A DNA stretch of 64,000 nt from Thermosynechococcus vestitus BP-1. Its GTDB lineage: Bacteria; Cyanobacteriota; Cyanobacteriia; Thermosynechococcales; Thermosynechococcaceae. Under the pieces are notes generated by a model. That model was not told the origin of the DNA and did not search any database. It saw nothing but the letters and a program-made list of their open reading frames with translations. The position numbers were made by a program, and so were the translations under genes. The number at the start of each line of letters is the position of its first letter. Positions within the stretch are counted from its first letter, which is position 1. Below, in pieces: positions 38,201 through 46,626 of the stretch. The stretch is from positions 2,271,001-2,335,000 of the forward strand of contig NC_004113.1 of NCBI RefSeq assembly GCF_000011345.1. The letters are read 5' to 3'.

Positions 38201-39832
38201 CTAAGGTAGTTCTGAAAGTCCGAGCTCTTTTAGAAACTCATTATGCCGATCGCGAGCCTGTTCTATCTTACGAGTCAACTCAGCAAGCTCTTGATGAACT
38301 TGTTGCAGATCTATTTCCGGCTCTGATTTAGCTGTGCTTACGTAGCGGGTGATGTTGAGATTGAAGTCGTTTTTCTCGATCTCCTCCATGCTCACCCGGC
38401 GGGAGACGAACAGGGCGCCGTTGTCGAGTTCTTCCTTCACCTCGCGGCGGAACTGGTAGGTCTCGACGATCTTGTCGATGTGTTCGGGCAGCAGCTGGTT
38501 CTGGCGTTTGCCCTTCTCATAGAGCTCGGCAGCATTGATGAAGAGCACGTCGTCGAACTTCTTGCACTTCTTGAGCACCAAGATGCACACCGGGATGCCG
38601 GTGGAGTAGAAAAGATTGGGCGCCAGCCCGATCACCGTGTCGATGTTGCCGTCGAGCAGCAGCTTCTTGCGGATCTTCTCCTCCACGTTGCCGCGAAACA
38701 GCACCCCATGCGGCAGGATGATGGCCATCGTGCCCTCCTTGTGCAGGAAGTGAAACCCGTGCAGCAGGAAGGCGAAGTCGGCGGCGGATTTCGGGGCCAG
38801 GCCGTAGTCCTTGAAGCGGAAATCCTCGGCCAGCTCCTCGCCGGGCTCCCAGCGCAGGCTGAAAGGCGGATTGGCCACCACCGCATCGAACTCGATCTTT
38901 TTCGCCGGGTTTTCCTCGCGCAGGAGCAGCCACTCGTTGAGCAGCGAGTCGCCGTGGAAGATTTCGAACTCGGTGTCCTTCAAACCGTGCAGTAGCATGT
39001 TCATGCGCGCCAGGTTGTAGGTGGTGATGTTCTTCTCCTGGCCGTAGAGCTTGCCGACGCCGTACCTGCCCATCCGGCGCCCGACGTTCAAAAGCAACGA
39101 CCCCGAACCGCAGGCAAAATCATACACCTTGCCCAGCTTTTCCCGTTTGCCGTTGGCCGGATCCTGGGCATCCAGCGAGACGATGGCCGAGAGGATGCTG
39201 GAGATGGGCTGCGGGGTGTAGAACTCGCCAGCTTTCTTGCCGCTTCCGGCGGCGAATTGGCCGATCAGGTACTCGTAGGCATCGCCCAAGAGATCGCGCT
39301 CTTGGGGAAACTCCGCCAAGCCTTCGGCGATCCGCCCGATAATGGTACACAGCCGCTCATTGCGCTGCTTGTAGGTCTTGCCGAGCTTGTCCGAATCCAG
39401 ATTGATCTCCGAGAACAACCCCTGGAAGCTGCTGGAGAAGGATTCGTTCTCGATGAACTTGAACCCCTTTTGCAGGGTGTGGAGCAGTTCGGCATCCTGG
39501 GTGCGGGCCATCTCGGCGATGCTGCTCCAGAGGTATTCGGGCTTAACCACGTAGTGCACCTTGCGGCGCATCATGTTCTCGAACGGCTCGATGTCGTCCG
39601 GGTTCTCCTCGTACCACACCGCCAGCGGCGAACGGCGGTCATCTTCCCGCAACTGGGGCCAGTCGCTTCCCAATTCCCGTTTGGCGGCTTCCTCGTAGTT
39701 GTCCGAGAGATAGCGCAAAAAGAGGAAGGCCAGCATGTAGTCGCGGAAGTCGTCGGCGTTCATCGCGCCGCGCAAGGTGTCGGCGATGGCCCAGAGTGTC
39801 TTGCCTAGACGGATTTGATCCTGATTGTTCAT
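38201..39832 (-). CDS. hsdM: Type I restriction-modification system, methyltransferase subunit HsdM
   Basis: 543 residues. N6-adenine methylase: N-terminal helical domain DFRDYMLAFLFLRYLSDNYE, AdoMet motif FACGSGSLL (239-247), and catalytic NPPF (321-324) in VVANPPFSLRW. With HsdS it protects host sites; with HsdR it forms the restriction complex. Its start overlaps the hsdS stop by 4 bp (ATGA). The DNA is clearly richer in G+C than flanking genes and nearly free of HIP1 sites, as expected for acquisition from a GC-rich donor. Confidence 0.96.
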   Translation of the reverse strand: MNNQDQIRLGKTLWAIADTLRGAMNADDFRDYMLAFLFLRYLSDNYEEAAKRELGSDWPQLREDDRRSPLAVWYEENPDDIEPFENMMRRKVHYVVKPEYLWSSIAEMARTQDAELLHTLQKGFKFIENESFSSSFQGLFSEINLDSDKLGKTYKQRNERLCTIIGRIAEGLAEFPQERDLLGDAYEYLIGQFAAGSGKKAGEFYTPQPISSILSAIVSLDAQDPANGKREKLGKVYDFACGSGSLLLNVGRRMGRYGVGKLYGQEKNITTYNLARMNMLLHGLKDTEFEIFHGDSLLNEWLLLREENPAKKIEFDAVVANPPFSLRWEPGEELAEDFRFKDYGLAPKSAADFAFLLHGFHFLHKEGTMAIILPHGVLFRGNVEEKIRKKLLLDGNIDTVIGLAPNLFYSTGIPVCILVLKKCKKFDDVLFINAAELYEKGKRQNQLLPEHIDKIVETYQFRREVKEELDNGALFVSRRVSMEEIEKNDFNLNITRYVSTAKSEPEIDLQQVHQELAELTRKIEQARDRHNEFLKELGLSELP

Positions 39833-41061
39833 AGGTCAATCTCCTGCGGGAAAAGTTGTTGCATCAGGCCCTTCTTGTGGGCTTTGAGGGCCTCGAGCTT
39901 CTTCGCCTGAAGCTCGATTAGCTCATCCAGCGATGACAGGCAGTCGGCGATTTTTTGTTGTTCGGGTAAGGTTGGAAGCGGGACCCGAACGTCTGCGAGG
40001 TTTTGCCGGCTGATTCGCGTCCGGGTGGATCCCGCAGACCTTGCTGCCACCTCCTTGAAGTACTGATCCGTCTGGCAATATGAAAGACAGAAGTACGGGT
40101 GCGCTTGCTTCAGATCAAACCGAACAATAGTGCAATCCACGGCCGTTATCATTCTTTTCCCAATGTTAGGGATCAGGCAGCAACGACCAGCTGGATCTGG
40201 GAGCCTAGAAATCAAAAGATCACCCGGAAAGACTTCCGAGCAACTCAAGCGTTCAAAGGTTTCTTCGGATATAAACCGCGCCTTCTCAGTGTTGTCGATA
40301 AACTTACCGAGGCCAATGTTTCCTGTTTGGATCAATCGAATGCCATCCGGGGACTGATCTTTGGATTCGATCCAGTCCCCGTCCGAAAACTCGCATGCCA
40401 CTTCCCCCAGCCGCTTCACCTCCCACGGCCCGGCGTCGCGGAACTCGGGAAAGCGCAGGCGGGGGGTGGTCTCGCCCTCGCGGGGGAAGAGCTGCTGCAT
40501 CAGGCCCTTCTTGTGGGCTTTGAGGGCCTCGAGCTTCTTCGCCTGAAGCTCGATCAGCTCATCCAGCGACGACAGGCAGTCGGCGATTTTTTGTTGTTCG
40601 GGGAGTGCTGGAAATGGGATACTGACGGAATTCAGTGAAGCGACGGAAAGGCCAGGTTGGGCTTGACCCGTTGCGAGCCGGGACAATTCCCCCCGAATGA
40701 GCAGGAAGAAAAGAAAGTCGATGTTTGTTGATTGCTTTGGCGTTACAACAACTGCGTGCTCTGTAGCGTGGAATCTTCCTTGGGCCAACTGCACGTTTCC
40801 CGAATAGGCGCCTTGGCGACCGATAAGCGGAAATCGACCGATATGGGTAAAAGACTTCGTATATCCACGCAGGCCATTACCTCCATAGCAAGGGTTCAGA
40901 CCGGCTTCCGGAACGAGACGGATCTCACTCGCCTTTATGAAGCTTCCGGCTTGCATGTCACACATGTCCCCCAGTCGCTTCACCTCCCACGGTCCGGCGT
41001 TGCGGAACTCGGGGAAGCGCAGGCGGGGGACAACAGCTTTCTTCTGCTCAGGCATGGTCAT
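39829..41061 (-). CDS. hsdS: Type I restriction-modification system, specificity subunit HsdS
   Basis: 410 residues with two half-subunits. Each has a variable target-recognition domain followed by the conserved helical spacer LPEQQKIADCLSSLDELIEL and AKKLEALKAHKKGLMQQLFP. Each half is introduced by PRLRFPEFRxAGPWEVKRLG. The two variable domains differ, so the target is a bipartite sequence that cannot be predicted by eye. The conserved segments are nearly identical at DNA level. It overlaps hsdR by 14 bp and hsdM by 4 bp. Confidence 0.95.
   Translation of the reverse strand: MTMPEQKKAVVPRLRFPEFRNAGPWEVKRLGDMCDMQAGSFIKASEIRLVPEAGLNPCYGGNGLRGYTKSFTHIGRFPLIGRQGAYSGNVQLAQGRFHATEHAVVVTPKQSTNIDFLFFLLIRGELSRLATGQAQPGLSVASLNSVSIPFPALPEQQKIADCLSSLDELIELQAKKLEALKAHKKGLMQQLFPREGETTPRLRFPEFRDAGPWEVKRLGEVACEFSDGDWIESKDQSPDGIRLIQTGNIGLGKFIDNTEKARFISEETFERLSCSEVFPGDLLISRLPDPAGRCCLIPNIGKRMITAVDCTIVRFDLKQAHPYFCLSYCQTDQYFKEVAARSAGSTRTRISRQNLADVRVPLPTLPEQQKIADCLSSLDELIELQAKKLEALKAHKKGLMQQLFPQEIDL
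39861..39966. repeat. Direct repeat copy 1 inside hsdS
   Basis: 106 bp matching 40497-40602 with only two differences. Encodes the distal conserved helical region of HsdS. Confidence 0.9.
40497..40602. repeat. Direct repeat copy 2 inside hsdS
   Basis: Second copy of the 106-bp repeat, offset 636 bp from copy 1. A further near-identical pair encoding PRLRFPEFR...GPWEVKRLG lies around 40406-40466 and 40968-41027. Such homology allows exchange or loss of a target-recognition domain. Confidence 0.9.
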
Positions 41062-44020
41062 ACACCTCCAATCCTGAAATCTCCTTGCCCTGGGCGAGCT
41101 TCCTTAGAAGCGGCGTCAGGTCCTCCATCAATGCCAGCTCCTTTTTAGCCCGCACCTTCCAGCCCAGGCCGAGCGGTTTCAGCAGCTCGGTGAGGGCGTC
41201 GGAGTTGAAGATCATGCGGTGCAGGATACCATCGATGAAGCCCTGCAGCGCCTCAGGCGCTAGGTTGTGCCGGGCGGCGATCTCGGCCACGGCTCGCGCG
41301 TATTTCTCGGCCTTGAAGCGCTCATATCCGGCGCGGATCTGCTGCTCGCTGAGGCCCTCGCCCTCCTTCAGGGTGTTCACGTATTCGATGATCTCCTCCC
41401 GCTCGTCGAGGAATTTGGCGTTGCTGCGCAGGATCCCCACCAGCTGCTCGCGGGTCATCTTCTGCTTCTTCGGCCCCTTTTCGCTGAAGCGGGCGATGAG
41501 CTTCATGATGTAGTCGTAGTCGATGAGGGCCGAGTCGAAGAGCACGAACTCGAAGTCGAGCTGTTCGACGGGGTTGTTCGGGTCGGCGCTCTTGCCCTGG
41601 CGGGCCTTGAGGTCCTGGGCGAGATCCAGGTACACGCCGCGGAAGGCACGCAAGGTGTCTTCGGGCAGGGCCTGCTCGATGGCCTCACGCGTAGCGGGGT
41701 CGAGATCGGTGTACTGGTCGAGCTGGGTGCGCAGCCGCTGCACCTCCTTGAAGCGCTCGATGAAGGCGGCGCGGGCCTCGTCGCCCTTGAGGTTGGCCAC
41801 CTCCTCGGGTTTGCATTCGAGCCCCTGCGACTGCATGAAGGCTTCAAGCGCCTGAACCGCCTTGGCAAACCGGTCGGCCACGACCGGAGCAGGATCGACC
41901 AGCCAAATCTCGCGAGCGCGCTCCCCGGCCTCGCCGGAGAAAAGCGTGATCGCCTCGTCCACGGCGGCTCTCTGGGCGCGAAAGTCGAGGATGTTGCCGT
42001 AGGGCTTGGTGTCGTTGAGCACCCGATTGGTGCGGGAAAAGGCCTGAATCAAACCGTGGTGCTTGAGATTCTTGTCGACATAAAGCGTGTTGAGGTATTG
42101 CGAATCGAAGCCAGTGAGCAGCATGTCCACGACGATGGTGAGGTCGATTTTCTTTTCGTGCGGCAGGTCCCTGTTCGGGTATTTGTGATCCTTTATGCGC
42201 TGCTGGATGTCCTGGTAGTAGCCATCGAAGGTGGCCAGGTCGAAGTTGGTGCCGTAGCGGGCGTTGTAGTCGGCGATGATGGCCGCAAGCGCCTCCTTCT
42301 TCTTGTTGGGCTCCTTGCGGTTGTCAGCGAGCTCCTGGGGCAGGTCTTCCTGAAGCTGGGCGATGTCGCGGTTGCCGTCGGCGGGCGGGGAGAACACGCA
42401 AGCGACATTGAGCGGCTGGAAGTTTTCGTCTTCAGCCTGGCGCTTGGCCTGGATTTCCTTGAACAGGTGGTAGTACTCGATGGCGTCGTCGATGCTGGCG
42501 GTGGCAAAAAGCGCGTTGAACCGGCGCTGATTGGTGGCCTGGTCGTGCTTCTCGAGGATCGCCTCCACGACCTTCTGCTTGGCCAGCGTCTCGCCAGGCT
42601 TCACTGGCGCGCCCTCGGGCTTGTAGTACTCGACATGAAAGCGCAGCACGTTTTTGTCGTCGATGGCGTGGGTGATGGTGTAGGCGTGAAGCTGTTTGCC
42701 GAACACATCGGCGGTAGTGACCATGCGGGCCTCTTGCCCCTCGATGGTGCGGTACGTAGCGTTCTGCTCAAAGATCGGCGTGCCGGTGAAACCGAAGAGT
42801 TGCGCTCTCGGAAAGAACTCGCGAATCGCCTTGTGGTTCTCACCGAACTGAGAGCGGTGGCATTCGTCGAAAATGAACACGATGCGCTTGTCGCGCAACG
42901 CCTCCAACTGCTTGCGGTATTCCTTGCGGTGGTTGGCATCCAGCGCCAGGCCAAGCTTCTGGATGGTGGTGACGATCACCTTGTCGGCGTAGTCGTCGGA
43001 GAGCAGGCGCCGGACGAGCGTTTCGGTGTTGGTGTTCTCCTCAACGCATCCCGGCTGGAAGCGGTTGAATTCCTGCCGGGTCTGGCGATCGAGGTCCTTG
43101 CGATCGACGACGAACAGCACCTTGGCGATGTCGGGGTTGTCCTTGAGCAGGGTCGAGGCCTTGAACGAGGTCAGTGTCTTGCCGCTGCCGGTAGTATGCC
43201 AGATGTAGCCGTTGCCGCGGTTTTCGTGGATGCAATCGACGATGGCCTTGACCGCGTAGATCTGATAGGGGCGCATCATCATCAGCTTGCGCTCCGTCTG
43301 GATCAGTACCATGTAGCGGCTGATCATCTCCACCAAGGTGCACTTGGTGAGGAACGCCTCAGCAAAGTCATCGAGGTGTGCGACCTTCTCGTTGCCCGGT
43401 GTGGCCCACTGGTAGATGGGCAGGAAGCGTTCGTCGGCATCAAAGCGGAAGTGCTCGGCATTGTTGTTGGCGAAATACCAGGTCAGGCTGCGGTTGCTGA
43501 CGATGAAGAGCTGCATGAAGCACAGCAGCGTCTTGGCATAGCCGTTGCCCGGGTCCTGCTTGTATTCGATGATCTGCTGCATCGCCCGGCGCGGGCTCAC
43601 GGGCAGGGCCTTCAACTCAATCTGGACGAGGGGCAGGCCATTGACAAGGAGGATCACGTCATAGCGGTGAAAGCTGGAGCGCGTGTTGATGCGCAACTGG
43701 TTGACCAACTCGAACTCGTTCTTGCACCAGTCCTTGAGGTTGACGAGCTGGTAATGCAGCGGCGTGCCGTCCTCCCGCTCGAAGGTGTTGCGGTGGCGCA
43801 AGCGCTCGGAGCAGGCAAACACGTCGGGCGAGACAATCTGATCGAGCAGGCGGGCGAACTCCGTGTCGGTGAGCTTGACGTGATTGAGGGCCTCGAATTT
43901 TGCGCGAAAATTGCGCTCCAGCGCCTCGCGGTCGCGGATGTCGGGGCGGTAGGTGTACCCCAGACACTGGAGCTTTTCAATGAGTAGCTCTTCGATTTGT
44001 TGTTCTGTGGTCTTGCTCAT
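41048..44020 (-). CDS. hsdR: Type I restriction endonuclease subunit HsdR
   Basis: 990 residues, EcoR124-like length. N-terminal PD-(D/E)xK nuclease: Asp121 in RYDVILLVNG and Glu135-x-Lys137 in VQIELKAL. Then two RecA-like motor domains with TGSGKT (277-282), DECH (385-388), FGFTGTPIF and VDMLLTGFDSQYLN. A helical C-terminus contacts HsdM. ATP-dependent translocation and cleavage of unmodified DNA. All catalytic motifs are intact. First gene of the hsdR-hsdS-hsdM overlap cluster. Confidence 0.96.
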   Translation of the reverse strand: MSKTTEQQIEELLIEKLQCLGYTYRPDIRDREALERNFRAKFEALNHVKLTDTEFARLLDQIVSPDVFACSERLRHRNTFEREDGTPLHYQLVNLKDWCKNEFELVNQLRINTRSSFHRYDVILLVNGLPLVQIELKALPVSPRRAMQQIIEYKQDPGNGYAKTLLCFMQLFIVSNRSLTWYFANNNAEHFRFDADERFLPIYQWATPGNEKVAHLDDFAEAFLTKCTLVEMISRYMVLIQTERKLMMMRPYQIYAVKAIVDCIHENRGNGYIWHTTGSGKTLTSFKASTLLKDNPDIAKVLFVVDRKDLDRQTRQEFNRFQPGCVEENTNTETLVRRLLSDDYADKVIVTTIQKLGLALDANHRKEYRKQLEALRDKRIVFIFDECHRSQFGENHKAIREFFPRAQLFGFTGTPIFEQNATYRTIEGQEARMVTTADVFGKQLHAYTITHAIDDKNVLRFHVEYYKPEGAPVKPGETLAKQKVVEAILEKHDQATNQRRFNALFATASIDDAIEYYHLFKEIQAKRQAEDENFQPLNVACVFSPPADGNRDIAQLQEDLPQELADNRKEPNKKKEALAAIIADYNARYGTNFDLATFDGYYQDIQQRIKDHKYPNRDLPHEKKIDLTIVVDMLLTGFDSQYLNTLYVDKNLKHHGLIQAFSRTNRVLNDTKPYGNILDFRAQRAAVDEAITLFSGEAGERAREIWLVDPAPVVADRFAKAVQALEAFMQSQGLECKPEEVANLKGDEARAAFIERFKEVQRLRTQLDQYTDLDPATREAIEQALPEDTLRAFRGVYLDLAQDLKARQGKSADPNNPVEQLDFEFVLFDSALIDYDYIMKLIARFSEKGPKKQKMTREQLVGILRSNAKFLDEREEIIEYVNTLKEGEGLSEQQIRAGYERFKAEKYARAVAEIAARHNLAPEALQGFIDGILHRMIFNSDALTELLKPLGLGWKVRAKKELALMEDLTPLLRKLAQGKEISGLEVYDHA

Positions 44021-44053
44021 GATCTTTCCTCAGTCCAAATTTAGGGTTAGAGA

Positions 44054-44179
44054 CTATGATTGGCGTTGAGCACTCAGTAATGCCTCCATCTGATGCGGAT
44101 TGAGATCCGCGCCGGCGAAAAGCGGACGACCGCTATCAGTAACATTGCTAAGCTTTACTTCCCGCCACTCACCCGCCAT
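44054..44179 (-). CDS. 41-codon ORF, possible relic of an hsdS start
   Basis: [20 protein letters not shown] resembles the first residues of many HsdS proteins (M-x-x-E-W-x-x-x-x-L). It then runs into ADLNPHQMEALLSAQRQS and stops. Its ATG lies inside the end of hepT in another frame (11-bp overlap), as expected for an operon gene. It sits between hepT and the intact hsdR. Either a short real gene or the stump of the hsdS belonging to the second, broken type I system. Confidence 0.35.
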   Translation of the reverse strand: MAGEWREVKLSNVTDSGRPLFAGADLNPHQMEALLSAQRQS

Positions 44180-44522
44180 GGCTTTGCTCCTCAAGTTTGG
44201 TTATCAAACGTTTCACAGCCTGCTTGAGAAGAGGTAGATCTCTGGTGGCGGCCTCCCAGACGATTTCGGTATCTATCTCAAAGTACCCATGGACCAGGAT
44301 GTTGCGCATGCCAATGATCTTGTGCCAGGGGATGTCGGGAGCAAGGGCTCGGATGGAGTCGGGCAGCGCCCGGGCTGCCTCGCCGATGATTTCGAGGTTG
44401 CGGACAAACCAGGCTTGCAAAAGTTCGTCTCCTTCGAAGGACACCTTGCCTCGGGGTACGTAGCGCTCAATGGCTTCGATGGCGGTCAGGATATCTTGCA
44501 GGCGTTCTTTCGGATCTCTCAT
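44169..44522 (-). CDS. hepT: HepT family toxin (HEPN ribonuclease, DUF86)
   Basis: 117 residues. The HEPN nuclease motif R-x4-H-x-Y is present as [10 protein letters not shown]. In the established HepT-MntA system, HepT is an RNase that cleaves RNA, and its partner blocks it by adding AMP to the motif's tyrosine, which is present here. Its ATG overlaps the mntA stop (ATGA), showing translational coupling. Confidence 0.92.
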   Translation of the reverse strand: MRDPKERLQDILTAIEAIERYVPRGKVSFEGDELLQAWFVRNLEIIGEAARALPDSIRALAPDIPWHKIIGMRNILVHGYFEIDTEIVWEAATRDLPLLKQAVKRLITKLEEQSHGG

Positions 44523-44809
44523 AACAGCATAGCTTCTTGGAGAACGCGATCGCGAATGCGAGCCTTGAGTCCTCTCTCGGTGACCACATCCACTCGGCAG
44601 CCCAGCAGCTGCTCGAGTTCGTACTGAAGGCCCCCCAGGTCGAAAAGCGTCCGGCCGGGCTCTAGTTCAACTAGAAAGTCAATATCGCTTTCCGCATCGG
44701 CTTCTCCCCGCGCCACAGAGCCGAACACGCGCACATTACGGGCGCCGTGCTTGGCCGCGACACGCAAAACTTCCTGGCGCTTCGCCTGCAAACGCTCTTC
44801 AACCGTCAT
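44519..44809 (-). CDS. mntA: MntA family antitoxin (minimal nucleotidyltransferase)
   Basis: 96 residues from the ATG at 44809; the frame is open further upstream but that part is antisense or out-of-frame to the HsdM fragment. Signature G-S-x10-D-x-D seen as [20 protein letters not shown]. It AMPylates and neutralises HepT. The start overlaps the end of the HsdM fragment by 11 bp. Codon use and G+C fit the surrounding island, so the pair travelled with the restriction genes. Confidence 0.9.
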   Translation of the reverse strand: MTVEERLQAKRQEVLRVAAKHGARNVRVFGSVARGEADAESDIDFLVELEPGRTLFDLGGLQYELEQLLGCRVDVVTERGLKARIRDRVLQEAMLL

Positions 44810-45098
44810 AGCCCAGCTCCTTAAGGCTCTTCCAGATCGCCTCATCCAACCTGGCAGCCTCGGTCTGTTGCTCGCGCAGCTTGGCCACCAGCCGCTGCAT
44901 CTTCTCCGCGAACGGTTCGTCGTCCTCCTCCTGCACTTCAGCGCCCACGTAGCGGCCGGGCGTGAGCACGTAGCCGTGATGGCGAATCTCCTCCAGCGAT
45001 GCACTCTTGCAGAAGCCGGGGATATCTTCGTACTTCCCCGCGTCCTGTTCGCCGCGCCAGGCGTGATAGGTTTCAAACATGGCTAATCGCGTGTACAC
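44799..45098 (-). pseudogene. C-terminal remnant of a second HsdM methyltransferase
   Basis: About 95 codons: [19 protein letters not shown] followed by [20 protein letters not shown] and [14 protein letters not shown], the C-terminal end of another HsdM class. The AdoMet-binding and NPPF parts are absent. It does not resemble the C-terminus of the intact HsdM at 38201. A GTG at 45098 opens the frame, but the domain needs several hundred more residues upstream. With the DUF3387 fragment it marks a second, broken type I system. Confidence 0.82.
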
Positions 45099-45786
45099 TG
45101 GTTTCCCCTCTAGTGAGGTAGGGTCGATGCCCTACGCAGTAAGGGTTCTAGCTTCGATCTTGCCCCGCAGTCCAATTGGAACCGCTGTATGTCGCCAGTG
45201 ATGAGATGGAACCTTACCTGCGGACCCCCCGACGCCCAAGCCCTTGACCAACTGTGAGATGGGGTAAGGCTCCAACACTCCGGCGATCGCCCGGAGAAAG
45301 CGATGTAGCCTGGATTCGCCCTTCAATCCTTATTCCATCACATCTGAACTCACCCCCCTGCAACGAAGCATCGGCATCCTCAATGACCAGCCCCCCAGGG
45401 ATTCCCTATCCAATCACAAAGCCTTTACTACGACTAGCAATATAACGAAAAAGTTACCAGCGCGCAGTCAAAAGACCCACGATACCGCAGAAAGCTATCA
45501 CGAGTCTCATCGAGCAGTTGATTCGGCATTATCCACGCCGCACCTAAAAATTAACCCACATTTTCTGCTTTCTGAAGCAAAAGTCACAGGCTTGGGTACG
45601 CAGCGGTGCCTTGGCCTCCCTGACTGGATGAGTAAGGAACATTGACAAGTAAAGGCGATCGCCCTGTTGAATCTAGAAGTGACAGACAGAAAACCTTAAA
45701 ATGATCTCACTCCTTCCGCAGATCATCACCGATTTACCCCTGGAGAATCTGCACCGCAGTAATGCCCAATTGTCTGGATACTTGGG
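45099..45786. other. Intergenic region at the island boundary
   Basis: No intact gene. A perfect hairpin GTAGGG-TCGATG-CCCTAC lies at 45118-45135. Next to it on the minus strand is a 64-codon frame ending KIEARTLTA. The hairpin and frame tail resemble in layout the right end of a tnpB element, so a truncated IS may have removed the front of the HsdM fragment. This is weak inference. HIP1-type sites reappear from about 45280, marking return to native DNA. The segment 45660-45786 probably holds the recO promoter. Confidence 0.35.
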
Positions 45787-46626
45787 ATGGGTCGCACCTA
45801 CCGTACCATTGGCATTAACCTCAAGGCCATGCCCTTGGGGGAAAGCGATCGCCTCCTCAGTGTCTTTAGTCGCGATCGCGGGCTGCTGAAGTTAGTTGCT
45901 CCCCATAGCCGTGGCTCCCGCTCAAGATTGGGGGGACGGGTGGATTTGTTTGTTGTCAATGACCTCTTTATTAGCCCCGGCCGCAATCTAGACCGCATTC
46001 TTCAAGCAGAGACAGTAGCCACATACCAAGGCCTCCATCACCAGTTGACCACGCTGACCGCTGCCCAATATCTCGGTGAGGTGGTGCTCTACCAAATTCA
46101 TCCCCAGCAACCCCAGCCGGAGCTCTTCGATTGGTTCTGTGCCACGCTGGATCAGCTTCAGGGGGCTTCGAGTCGCGCTGCCCTAGCGATACTGGTGCGC
46201 GGCCTGTGCGGCATCCTGCGATTGGGGGGCATTGCCCCGGAATGGTACCAGTGCCACGAAAGTGGCTGCAAAATCGCCGTCCCTACAGCGGATACCGACT
46301 GGCGATTAGGTTTTAGTTTTGCGGGTGGCGGCGTTTTTAGGATCAGGGCGGATCATCCAGTGGGGAATGAGTCTGTTGCCGGTGCGGGGGGCGATCGCCA
46401 GCTGACAGCCAGTGAAGTTCGTTTAGGGCAATGGCTCGCGATGCCCACCACGCAATTCTTAGCACGGGATGAATTCCTCACCCAAGCCGAGGCCTATCCC
46501 CTCAGTGTTTGGCTCTCCCTAGAGCGGGTGTTGCGCCAGTACCTGCAATTTCATCTGGAGCAACCGTTGCGGGTGCCCCCCCTGCTTGATAGTTGTTTTT
46601 CGCCTGTTGCGGTGTCCCAGCCATGA
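45787..46626 (+). CDS. recO: DNA repair protein RecO
   Basis: 279 residues. N-terminal OB fold begins TYRTIGINLKAMPLGESDRLLSVFSRDRGLL, followed by KLVAPHSRGSRSRLGGRVDLF, which is family-specific. A helical domain follows. The Cys pattern of the usual zinc finger is reduced, with CHESGC seen near residue 155. Works with RecR (17299) in RecFOR gap repair. Its stop overlaps the start of the next gene (ATGA). Confidence 0.92.
   Translation: MGRTYRTIGINLKAMPLGESDRLLSVFSRDRGLLKLVAPHSRGSRSRLGGRVDLFVVNDLFISPGRNLDRILQAETVATYQGLHHQLTTLTAAQYLGEVVLYQIHPQQPQPELFDWFCATLDQLQGASSRAALAILVRGLCGILRLGGIAPEWYQCHESGCKIAVPTADTDWRLGFSFAGGGVFRIRADHPVGNESVAGAGGDRQLTASEVRLGQWLAMPTTQFLARDEFLTQAEAYPLSVWLSLERVLRQYLQFHLEQPLRVPPLLDSCFSPVAVSQP

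Noticed and set aside
41267..43987. 906-codon open frame on the plus strand
   Set aside because: It is antisense to hsdR; GC-rich third positions of hsdR remove stops on the other strand. The hsdR frame carries all family motifs.
44519..45076. 185-codon version of mntA
   Set aside because: The first 89 codons are out of frame with, and overlap, the HsdM fragment; the nucleotidyltransferase starts at the ATG at 44809.
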